The notes below the pieces were generated by a model. The model did no database searches, had not been told where the DNA came from, and worked only from the letters and a program-made list of their open reading frames with translations. From Candidatus Bathyarchaeota archaeon (lineage in GTDB: Archaea > Thermoproteota > Bathyarchaeia > TCS64), in the NCBI GenBank assembly GCA_020697635.1, contig JAEHCT010000092.1, positions 1 to 5,963 of the forward strand: 5,963 bases of DNA, written 5' to 3'. Each line of letters opens with the position of its first letter. Within the stretch, counting starts at the first letter, position 1. Made by a program: the position numbers and the translations under genes. This document shows, in pieces, positions 1 to 4,648 of the stretch.

Positions 1-206
1 TTTGGGGGCTTTTTTAGATGTTTGTGCCAGGTTACTTGTGATAAGGGAAAAAAATTTTGGGCCAAGGTTAAAATTCTTGGTTACATGGAATAAGCGTTTT
101 TGGATGTGTTTTTGTTTTCGGTGGAAGGGGCGTCGTTTTTTTAGTTGATCCCCCTCCCCCTAACGGGGAGCCTCTTCCTTGTTTCATGGAGTCTGGGTTT
201 TTAGAA
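1..206. other. AT-richer non-coding stretch with T-tracts on both strands
   Basis: I see no gene in this stretch. The plus strand carries runs of T at 10-15 (six), 97-101 (five), 109-113 (five) and 136-142 (seven). Oligo-T runs are the usual archaeal termination signal, so this looks like the terminator zone of a plus-strand gene lying before the window. On the minus strand, the A7 at 48-54 reads as T7 and could end the 5S transcript, although it is about 155 nt past the mature 5S end. A 6-bp inverted repeat (154-159 with 165-170, 5-nt loop) also lies here. The region is clearly poorer in G+C than the genes that follow. Assigning the terminators is inference. Confidence 0.45.
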
Positions 207-208
207 GG

Positions 209-333
209 TGGGCCACCAGCTTTCACGGTTTCGCGAAGCCGAAGACATCACTAATGCCGTAAACGGAGCGTGGTTTAACTTCCGAGTTCGGAATGGGTTC
301 GGGTGGGTCCCACGCCCTTTGGCCGGTTACCCA
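209..333 (-). rRNA. rrf: 5S ribosomal RNA
   Basis: Read on the minus strand, the segment contains the highly conserved 5S block CCATTCCGAACTCGGAAGTT (complement of about 276-295), followed by the expected AAACC continuation of helix III/loop. The ends can pair as helix I: the 5' TGGGTAACC (about 333-325) faces the 3' GGTGGCCCA (about 217-209), with one A-G mismatch and a G-U pair. The length of about 125 nt fits archaeal 5S. The exact ends are uncertain by a few bases. No 16S or 23S sequence is visible on either side within the window, so the gene is a separate unit, as in many non-euryarchaeal archaea. The rRNA is part of the large ribosomal subunit. Confidence 0.93.
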
Positions 334-343
334 ACTATTTGCC

Positions 344-673
344 TCATGGCTTTTCTTTAAACGTTTCGGTCAACATGAAGTCCACGACCCAGACGACCTG
401 ATCCGGGTCCCAGCCGCCGTAGATGCTGGTCCACGCGGCCTTGAATTCCTCGAGGCTGCGGAACCCCTCCCTCCTGATTTCCTCGGGGGTGATGTCTCCC
501 AGGCGCTGCCTGTCCAGGCCGGTGACGGTGATGCGGGTCTGGAGCCAGCTGTACCCCTTCTTGAGCCGGTACTCGCCGCCTAATTTGACGTTGGGGCGGC
601 GTGGTCGTCTTGTCTGCGTTTTCTCGCCGCTGAGGACCTTGATGAGTAGCGGTCTCTTGAAGAGAAGAGTCAC
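344..673 (-). CDS. ASCH-domain protein (PUA-like fold), putative RNA-binding
   Basis: The 109-residue product is almost entirely one ASCH domain, a small PUA-like beta-barrel family thought to bind RNA and nucleotides. Visible family marks are the N-terminal LLFKRPLLIKVLSGEKTQTR (residues 3-22), with the GEKTQTRR loop typical of ASCH proteins, then the LGDITPEEIRREGF helix (58-71), and the EEFKAAW..IYGGWDPDQVVWVVDF C-terminal part (75-99). The start is a GTG at 673-671. No Shine-Dalgarno sequence precedes it, and a TATA-like CATAAA sits about 30 bp upstream, so the mRNA is probably almost leaderless. The gene lies on the same strand as 5S rRNA and diverges from tRNA-Trp. A role near RNA or translation is suggested only by the domain and the neighbours. 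The specific substrate is unknown. Confidence 0.88.
   Translation of the reverse strand: MTLLFKRPLLIKVLSGEKTQTRRPRRPNVKLGGEYRLKKGYSWLQTRITVTGLDRQRLGDITPEEIRREGFRSLEEFKAAWTSIYGGWDPDQVVWVVDFMLTETFKEKP
354..363 (-). promoter_or_regulatory. TATA box (box A) of the 5S rRNA gene
   Basis: The minus strand reads CGTTTAAAGA, with TTTAAA at 356-361. Its centre is about 25 bp before the predicted 5S 5' end, the standard archaeal TATA-to-start distance. It lies just before and partly over the stop end of the upstream minus-strand gene, so 5S can be transcribed independently of that gene. Confidence 0.55.
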
Positions 674-700
674 TAGGAGATCGTGTCGTGGCTGTACCCG

Positions 701-706
701 TTTATG
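701..706 (-). promoter_or_regulatory. TATA-like box for the ASCH gene
   Basis: The minus strand reads CATAAA, centred about 30 bp before the GTG start at 673. This would place the transcript start only a few bases ahead of the start codon. It is a weak match to the archaeal consensus, so it rests mostly on position. Confidence 0.35.
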
Positions 707-727
707 GGTTGTGTGGCTGGGGGTAGA

Positions 728-734
728 TTTATAT
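728..734 (+). promoter_or_regulatory. TATA box of tRNA-Trp
   Basis: TTTATAT is a close match to the archaeal box A and is centred 30 bp before the first base of the mature tRNA. This leaves a leader of only a few bases for RNase P to remove. Confidence 0.6.
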
Positions 735-760
735 GGTGAAAAAGAGTGCTGTGTTTTGGC

Positions 761-893
761 GGGGCCGTGGTCTAGTGGCTATGACGTTGGGCTCCAGAAA
801 TTACAACAGGCTTGACTGACCCTCCGGGGGATGAAGAGTTTCTGGAGCGGAGAAACCCAAATGCCGAGGGTTCAAGTCCTTCCGGCCCCACCA
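761..893 (+). tRNA. trnW: tRNA-Trp (anticodon CCA), with intron
   Basis: After the intron is removed, a full cloverleaf forms. The acceptor stem pairs GGGGCCG (761-767) with CGGCCCC (883-889), followed by discriminator A890 and an encoded CCA (891-893). The D stem pairs 770-772 with 783-785. The anticodon stem pairs TTGGG (787-791) with CCCAA (856-860). The loop reads C-T-CCA-G-A, so anticodon CCA (794-796) decodes UGG, tryptophan. The T stem pairs GAGGG (866-870) with CCTTC (878-882) around TTCAAGT. A73 and G1-C72 fit archaeal tRNA-Trp. The intron occupies 798-854, between tRNA positions 37 and 38. The gene has its own TATA box and diverges from the ASCH gene. Confidence 0.96.
798..854 (+). 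other. Archaeal tRNA-Trp intron (57 nt) with bulge-helix-bulge splice site
   Basis: The splice motif is canonical. A 4-bp central helix forms between CTCC (792-795) and GGAG (849-852), flanked by three-base bulges AGA (796-798) and AAA (853-855). Cutting after the second base of each bulge gives exon ends G797 and A855, the usual 37/38 site used by the archaeal tRNA-splicing endonuclease. Intron position and presence are common for archaeal tRNA-Trp. In many Euryarchaeota this intron is a box C/D guide RNA for methylation of C34 and U39. Here only one clean CTGA (816-819) and a box-C-like ATGAAGA (831-837) are visible, and base 39 is C, so guide function is doubtful. Confidence 0.9.
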
Positions 894-972
894 ACCCTCA
901 AAACGCGTTGTGCATACGCTTCCCTTCCTCGTCACCATCGTATAGCTGCTTTGACGAATCCTAGATCAGCGT

Positions 973-998
973 AAAACGGCGTCCGTTTTCGGGTTTTT
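973..998 (+). terminator. Hairpin plus T-tract, possible terminator after tRNA-Trp
   Basis: AAAACGG (973-979) is a perfect inverted repeat of CCGTTTT (983-989) with a 3-base loop, and T5 follows at 994-998. This resembles a bacterial-type intrinsic terminator. In archaea the oligo-T alone would probably be enough. It lies about 80 nt past the tRNA end, so it may end the tRNA read-through transcript or insulate the antiporter promoter just downstream. Confidence 0.4.
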
Positions 999-1024
999 AT
1001 GAGGGATCGACGCCCTTCAATAAG

Positions 1025-1032
1025 CTTATATT
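1025..1032 (+). promoter_or_regulatory. TATA box upstream of the small ORF and antiporter
   Basis: CTTATATT matches the archaeal TATA consensus well. A start about 25 bp downstream would fall near 1053-1056, a few bases before the GTG at 1061. It may drive the small ORF and the antiporter together. A weaker alternative is CTTTAAAG at 1075-1082, which would start transcription near 1104. Confidence 0.45.
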
Positions 1033-1060
1033 GTCATCGCATCTGCCTGTAGCCAGAAGC

Positions 1061-1168
1061 GTGCTAGCTTTGGGCTTTAAAGGCACGAATGTAGGCGTCT
1101 TTGTCTTCTCGCTGGATGAACCACCCTCGGGGGAGTTCCTGCACGGGGGAGGAGTCAGGGCGTACTAG
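1061..1168 (+). CDS. Possible 35-residue small ORF ahead of the antiporter
   Basis: A GTG at 1061 opens a 35-codon reading frame ending in TAG at 1166-1168, 12 nt before the antiporter ATG. The frame is open back to a TAG at 962-964. The product starts MLALGFKGTNVGVFVFSL and ends HGGGVRAY. It has no family I recognise and no clear membrane segment. Support comes from a good TATA box 33 bp upstream and codon use that looks protein-like (mostly C/G third positions late in the ORF). It is in the same frame as the antiporter, separated from it only by the TAG and four codons. It could be a leader peptide, a remnant of a larger gene, or chance. Confidence 0.28.
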   Translation: MLALGFKGTNVGVFVFSLDEPPSGEFLHGGGVRAY

Positions 1169-1180
1169 GGTAGGGACAAC

Positions 1181-2452
1181 ATGAACGTCGAGAACCTCCT
1201 CATACTCGTATCCCTGACCATACTGGTGAGCTATATCAGCGGCCTCATCTACTCCAAGACCAAGATACCGGACGTCATCTGGCTCATGGGCTTCGGGGTG
1301 CTCATGGGCCCCGTCCTCGGCTACGTGGACAAGGGCCTCTTCAACCAGCTGGCGCCCCTCATGAGCGTGATCGCGCTGAGCATAATACTCTTCGAGGCGG
1401 GCATCAACGTGGACATAGTGATGCTCCTCGGCTCCATGGGGAAGGCCATGGTCCTCTCCGTCGCCTCCATAATGGGCTCCATACTCCTCATCGGCACCCT
1501 GACTGCCTACTTCCTGGTACCTGAGCTATCGTTCCTCCAGGGAATGCTCCTGGGCGCCATGGTCGGTGGGACCAGCACGGTGGCGGTCTACGGCATACTG
1601 AGCAGCATAGGCGGCACCCTGCCCAACCTGGACAGCACCCGGGTGCTACTCACCATGGAGTCAATCATCTCCGACCCCGTCTGCATAATCTCGTCGATAA
1701 CCCTCATCAAGATGATACTGCAGCCCGAGTTCACCATACGCGACACGGTGAAGGACCTACTCACAACGTTCATGCTCTCCTCCGCGATGGGCCTGGTCGT
1801 GGGCGTCGTCTGGGCCAAGGTCTTAGACCGACTGAGGACTAGGCAGTACACCTACATGATCACCTTGGCTGTTCTGCTGCCCCTCTACATAATGAGCGAG
1901 CAGTGGGCGGGGGAGGGCGGCGGCGCCGTGACGGCCCTCACCTTCGGCCTCGCAGTAACCAACTACAGGTATATCATGGAACGGTTGGGCCGCGGCGACA
2001 GGGTACTCATCAACAAGAAGAGGCTCAGGGAGTTCCACGATGAGGTGACCTTCTTCGTCAAGAGCTTCTTCTTCGTCTACATCGGCGTCGTGGTTAGCCT
2101 CTCGGTCAGGTACGCCTTCATAGGCTTCGGCCTCGTGATACTACAGATCGCCATGAGGTACATGATAGTGGCCGCGCTGAGCGGGCCCTTCAGCTTCACG
2201 AGGGAGGAGAGGGTGCTGTCCCAAGTCGTATACGCCTCAGGGCTCCCCGCTTTCGTCATGTCGCAGCTGCCCCAGATATTCGACCCCGGCCGCACTCACT
2301 TCGTGAACCCCCAGATATACCCTGACCTGTGCATGCCCATAGTCCTCGGAACCATACTCTTCAGTGGCATATTGGGCCCCGCCCTCGCCAAGAGGGTGTT
2401 AACGGAGGGGGAGGCCGTAGAGATGGAGACCGTGGAGGCGGAAGCAGAGTAG
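1181..2452 (+). CDS. Na+(K+)/H+ antiporter, CPA/NhaP-like family
   Basis: The 423-residue product is an integral membrane protein with about 12 hydrophobic segments, the usual size for monovalent cation/proton antiporters, which exchange Na+ or K+ for H+ to control internal pH and salt. Family marks include FEAGINVD (71-78), the GAMVGGTSTVAV segment (125-136) and ESIISDPVCI (160-169), which align with the FEGG, TDP and ESxxND motifs of CPA1 proteins. D165 is the likely ion-binding aspartate. The usual TDP aspartate is replaced by Ser132 and the ND asparagine by Ser164, as I recall from an archaeal sub-family with GGTSS and ESxxTD motifs. The C-tail is short and acidic (408-423). ATG 1181 is preceded by a weak purine-rich AGGGTAGGGA. 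T5 at 2465-2469 is a likely terminator. Ion choice cannot be read from sequence. Confidence 0.9.
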   Translation: MNVENLLILVSLTILVSYISGLIYSKTKIPDVIWLMGFGVLMGPVLGYVDKGLFNQLAPLMSVIALSIILFEAGINVDIVMLLGSMGKAMVLSVASIMGSILLIGTLTAYFLVPELSFLQGMLLGAMVGGTSTVAVYGILSSIGGTLPNLDSTRVLLTMESIISDPVCIISSITLIKMILQPEFTIRDTVKDLLTTFMLSSAMGLVVGVVWAKVLDRLRTRQYTYMITLAVLLPLYIMSEQWAGEGGGAVTALTFGLAVTNYRYIMERLGRGDRVLINKKRLREFHDEVTFFVKSFFFVYIGVVVSLSVRYAFIGFGLVILQIAMRYMIVAALSGPFSFTREERVLSQVVYASGLPAFVMSQLPQIFDPGRTHFVNPQIYPDLCMPIVLGTILFSGILGPALAKRVLTEGEAVEMETVEAEAE

Positions 2453-2464
2453 GTCCCTGCCCCG

Positions 2465-2469
2465 TTTTT
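2465..2469 (+). terminator. Oligo-T terminator after the antiporter gene
   Basis: A T5 run sits 13 bp after the antiporter stop codon, behind a C-rich stretch. It is immediately followed by a new TATA box, so the next gene is probably a separate transcription unit. Confidence 0.4.
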
Positions 2470-2491
2470 CGTTATTAAGGTTCCATATACG

Positions 2492-2498
2492 GTTTAAG
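2492..2498 (+). promoter_or_regulatory. TATA box setting the TTG start at 2519
   Basis: GTTTAAG is centred about 24 bp before the TTG at 2519, which would make the mRNA leaderless. This supports the TTG, which is also the first possible start after the in-frame TAG at 2507-2509. Another TATA-like CCATATAC lies at 2483-2490. Confidence 0.4.
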
Positions 2499-2518
2499 CA
2501 CCCGAATAGGAAACCTCT

Positions 2519-3118
2519 TTGATCAGGTTGAACTGGGTGCTCATAATCGGTGGGCTGATACCCTTCTGGATGGCGCTCCTGATAATCTTCATGAACCGCG
2601 GCGCCGCGAAGCCCAGAAGTAACTATAGAGACATATCCGACTACGAAACCGACTACGAGACCGACTACGACGAGGCGCCGAGGCCGCGTTCCAGGCTCGG
2701 CTTCCTGAAGAAGATAAACCTCGGGTTCCTGTCGGGGCTCAGAGGCCGCCTCCCTGGGCGGAAGAAGCCAGAGGCGCCGGAGCCGCAGGCAACATTCCAA
2801 GGGGGGGCCCAGGACATGTACGACGAGGTTGAAGGTTTACAGCCCCAGGCCGCCCCCGTCGGGGGGTTGGCGGGACCGGACCTCACCGAGGAGAGGAGGC
2901 TGTGGGGGAAGACGCTGCTCATCTTCACCGGCACCGGCTTCGTGAACGGCCTCTACATCGCGTTGAACTATGTTTTCACCACGTACAGGAAGTCTCTCGG
3001 CATGAAGATGCCCTTGGCGACAGAGCTCAGACTGGTGTCCAACCTGACCCTGGTGTTTCTGGGGCTGAGCGTGTTGTACGCGGCCTTGAAGACAGGGCTT
3101 AGACTCGCTAAATCCTAA
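2519..3118 (+). CDS. Unrecognised membrane protein with Tyr/Asp/Glu repeat linker
   Basis: I do not recognise a family for this 199-residue protein. It begins with a hydrophobic segment (about 5-26). A low-complexity linker follows, containing DYETDYETDYDE (41-52), encoded by three tandem copies of a 12-base unit. Next come a basic, partly amphipathic stretch (58-84, rich in K/R/G/L) and a Pro/Gln/Ala-rich segment (84-118). Two more membrane segments close the protein (about 131-153 and 173-190). The layout of one N-terminal helix, a long polar loop of about 100 residues and two C-terminal helices could describe a small scaffold or accessory membrane protein, but no function is shown. The TTG start is supported by a TATA box 24 bp upstream. 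GTG 2537 is an alternative start. The gene follows the antiporter on the same strand, 66 bp away, with its own promoter. Confidence 0.75.
   Translation: MIRLNWVLIIGGLIPFWMALLIIFMNRGAAKPRSNYRDISDYETDYETDYDEAPRPRSRLGFLKKINLGFLSGLRGRLPGRKKPEAPEPQATFQGGAQDMYDEVEGLQPQAAPVGGLAGPDLTEERRLWGKTLLIFTGTGFVNGLYIALNYVFTTYRKSLGMKMPLATELRLVSNLTLVFLGLSVLYAALKTGLRLAKS
2639..2674 (+). repeat. Three tandem copies of a 12-bp unit
   Basis: The unit GACTACGARACC occurs at 2639-2650 and 2651-2662, and a third copy, GACTACGACGAG, at 2663-2674. The first two differ by one base. It encodes the Tyr-Glu-Thr-Asp repeat of the membrane protein's linker and could change length by replication slippage in whole codons without breaking the frame. 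Confidence 0.85.
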
Positions 3119-3156
3119 GGCAGTCGCCCCGCCGGGCCCGTGACGCCCATGCGTCT

Positions 3157-3962
3157 CTAGTAGTGGAGTTTGCCCTCAGCCACCAGCACTGACCGGCCCG
3201 TGAGGTTGACCCGATCGGGGGTCACCTCCACCAGCACCTCGCCGCCTCTCTCGGACGCCTGTAGGCGGTAAGCCTGTTCTGCCCCAGCTTGGCCGCCCAG
3301 TATGGCCCTAGGACGGTGTGGGCGCTCCCGGTGACTGGGTCCTCGTTGACCCCCATCTAGGGGTCGAAGTACCTCGACACGAAGTCGTGGCTGGTCCCAA
3401 CCACAGTGACGCCGACTCCTCTCCAGTCCAGCATGTTCTCGACCCTCAGCAGAGCCTAGAAGTCAGGCGACACATCCCTGACCTCGCCTTCGTCGCGGAG
3501 CTCGACGACGATCTTCTGGTTCGTGTTGCTGTACTGGAAGTCTTTGAAGCTAGACAGGCCCAGGCCGTCCAGTACGCCCATTATGGGCTTCACTGGGTAG
3601 GGGTCGTTCCGCGGGAAGTCCATGGTCACGCCCTCCCCGGCCCTATACACGCAGAGCTTCCCCGCGAGAGTGTGGAACGTCACCGTGTCTCCCACGTAGC
3701 CGAGCCTCGTGAAGAGGAGGTACGCCGCGGCAAGGGTGGCGTGGCCGCACAGGGGCACCTCCCGTTTGGGGGTGAACCACCGTAGTCTGTAGTCCATGCC
3801 CTGCTCCTCGAGGAACGCCGTCTCCGAGAGGTTCATCTCCCCTGCTATCGAGAGGTAGACTTCGTCGCCAAGGTTGCAGGGCATGAGGCAGACGGTGGCC
3901 GGGTTGCCCTTGAAGGGCTCTGCGGTGAAGGCGTCCAGCTGGTAGAACGGTGCCTGCGGCAT
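3157..3962 (-). pseudogene. PhzF-family isomerase/epimerase, disrupted
   Basis: PhzF-like proteins share a diaminopimelate-epimerase fold and act as isomerases on small metabolites. The first 168 codons give a clean N-terminal half: YQLDAFTAEPFKGNPATVC (7-25), the catalytic-Glu motif NLSETAF (44-50, Glu47) and PLCGHATLAAAY (70-81). A TAG at 3458-3456 then stops the frame. Past it the same frame continues with recognisable sequence (ALLRVENMLDWRGVGVTVVG), meets a second TAG at 3359-3357, and resumes with MGVNEDPVTGSAHTVLGPYW, the conserved C-terminal PhzF motif. A one-base loss near 3257-3261 shifts the frame. Restoring it gives GGEVLVEVTPDRVNLTGR and a terminal TAG at 3159-3157. Repaired length is about 269 codons, typical for PhzF. 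A TATA-like GATAAA lies about 26 bp before the ATG. Confidence 0.88.
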
Positions 3963-3985
3963 GTGATGGAGAACGGCGGCGAGGG

Positions 3986-3991
3986 TTTATC
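3986..3991 (-). promoter_or_regulatory. TATA-like box of the phzF-like gene
   Basis: The minus strand reads GATAAA within AACGATAAACC, centred about 26 bp before the ATG at 3962. This would give a leaderless transcript. The promoter of the disrupted gene is therefore still recognisable. Confidence 0.4.
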
Positions 3992-4034
3992 GTTTGCGCT
4001 ACACGGGCCGCAGCCGTGCCTGAGCAACGCGTAA

Positions 4035-4043
4035 GGTTTACAA
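4035..4043 (+). promoter_or_regulatory. TATA box setting the deformylase start at 4067
   Basis: GGTTTACAA is centred 28 bp before ATG 4067, so the transcript would begin at or within a few bases of that ATG. The open frame runs further upstream to an ATG at 3950, but that start would lie ahead of this promoter and overlap the phzF-like gene. Confidence 0.4.
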
Positions 4044-4066
4044 CATGTGAGCCTCATCATCCATTT

Positions 4067-4588
4067 ATGGTCGTAAAGGAGGTCCTGCTTCTAGGGGACC
4101 CTACCCTGAGGGAGGCGTCGGAGCCGGTAACGGACTTCGTTGAACTCGCTGATGTGCTGGCTGATCTCAAGGACACGTTGACTTGGGCTCAGGAGTCGTA
4201 TGGGATGGGCCGAGCCGCTGCGGCCCCCCAGCTAGGCTACCTGAAGAGGGTGGTCTACGTCCAGATGTCTGAACGGAGCTTCTATCTCGTTAACCCCGAG
4301 ATTGTGAGGCGGAGCGAGGAGACCTTCGAGGTCTGGGACAGCTGCTTCAGCTTGGAGGCAGCGTTCTTCGTGAAGATACCTAGGCACAGGATCATCACGG
4401 TGGAGTACCGTGACGAGGACGGTGGGAGTCACGTCGAGGAGTTCCGGGACGACATGAGTGAGCTCCTCCAGCACGAGATCGACCACCTGGACGGCGTCAT
4501 GTGCAGCGACTACCTCCGCGACCCGCGGGACATAGTGATGAAGGTGGAGTGGGAGAAGCGGTACAGGACGCCGGGCATAGGAATGTAG
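4067..4588 (+). CDS. def: Peptide deformylase homologue
   Basis: The 173-residue product shows the three deformylase motifs in order, counted from ATG 4067. Motif I is GMGRAAAAPQLG (46-57). Motif II is WDSCFSLEAAF (90-100), which keeps the metal-binding Cys but has DSCFS where bacteria have EGCLS. Motif III is LQHEIDHLDG (133-142), with the HEXXH metal site. The bacterial enzyme removes the formyl group from the initiator Met. Archaea start translation with unformylated Met, so the substrate here is unclear. Relative to the classic GxGLAAPQ, motif I carries two extra residues. The 6-8 residue N-terminus and total length match a normal deformylase, supporting this start over the upstream ATG at 3950. 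The gene diverges from the phzF-like pseudogene across 104 bp. Confidence 0.87.
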   Translation: MVVKEVLLLGDPTLREASEPVTDFVELADVLADLKDTLTWAQESYGMGRAAAAPQLGYLKRVVYVQMSERSFYLVNPEIVRRSEETFEVWDSCFSLEAAFFVKIPRHRIITVEYRDEDGGSHVEEFRDDMSELLQHEIDHLDGVMCSDYLRDPRDIVMKVEWEKRYRTPGIGM

Positions 4589-4610
4589 CGGCGATCCATA
4601 ACAGTGGCAC

Positions 4611-4623
4611 ACATATTTTATTA
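4611..4623 (+). promoter_or_regulatory. TATA region of the transglutaminase-like gene
   Basis: ACATATTTTATTA is the most AT-rich patch between the two genes, centred about 31 bp before the TTG at 4649. A transcript start near 4643-4645 would leave a leader of only about five bases. The embedded T4 could also serve to end the deformylase transcript. Confidence 0.5.
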
Positions 4624-4648
4624 TCACAGCACCCTTTGAGAGACCAGC

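Larger units (their letters stand above)
894..1180. other. Intergenic and leader region between tRNA-Trp and the antiporter gene
   Basis: This region contains no long gene. It holds a hairpin followed by a T-tract (973-998), a TATA box (1025-1032), a second TATA-like CTTTAAAG (1075-1082) and a possible 35-codon ORF (1061-1168), described separately. In 894-972 I see no recognisable element. If transcription of the antiporter starts from the first TATA box, its leader would be over 100 nt, unlike the other genes of the window. Confidence 0.5.

Noticed and set aside
154..170. 6-bp hairpin in a C/G-run region near the 5S end
   Set aside because: It arises from simple C and G runs with no T-tract directly next to it, so chance is a sufficient explanation.
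293..815. Two overlapping plus-strand open frames across the 5S promoter, the ASCH gene and the start of tRNA-Trp
   Set aside because: They run through a 5S rRNA gene or a tRNA gene and oppose the ASCH gene. Neither product resembles a protein family.
871..893. tRNA 3' end as an integration (att) site
   Set aside because: I found no second copy of the tRNA 3' sequence in the window and no integrase gene.
3357..3458. Pyrrolysine insertion at the two TAG codons
   Set aside because: It is not the preferred reading, because a frameshift further on also disrupts the gene and TAG is used as an ordinary stop by the antiporter and deformylase genes. It is kept only as an alternative.
3318..3785. 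Plus-strand open frame of 155 codons inside the phzF-like locus
   Set aside because: The minus strand here encodes clear PhzF motifs. The plus-strand product matches nothing and is a shadow.
3950..4066. N-terminal extension of the deformylase to an ATG at 3950
   Set aside because: The 39 extra residues are not deformylase-like. They would overlap the phzF-like start and lie ahead of the TATA box at 4035-4043.
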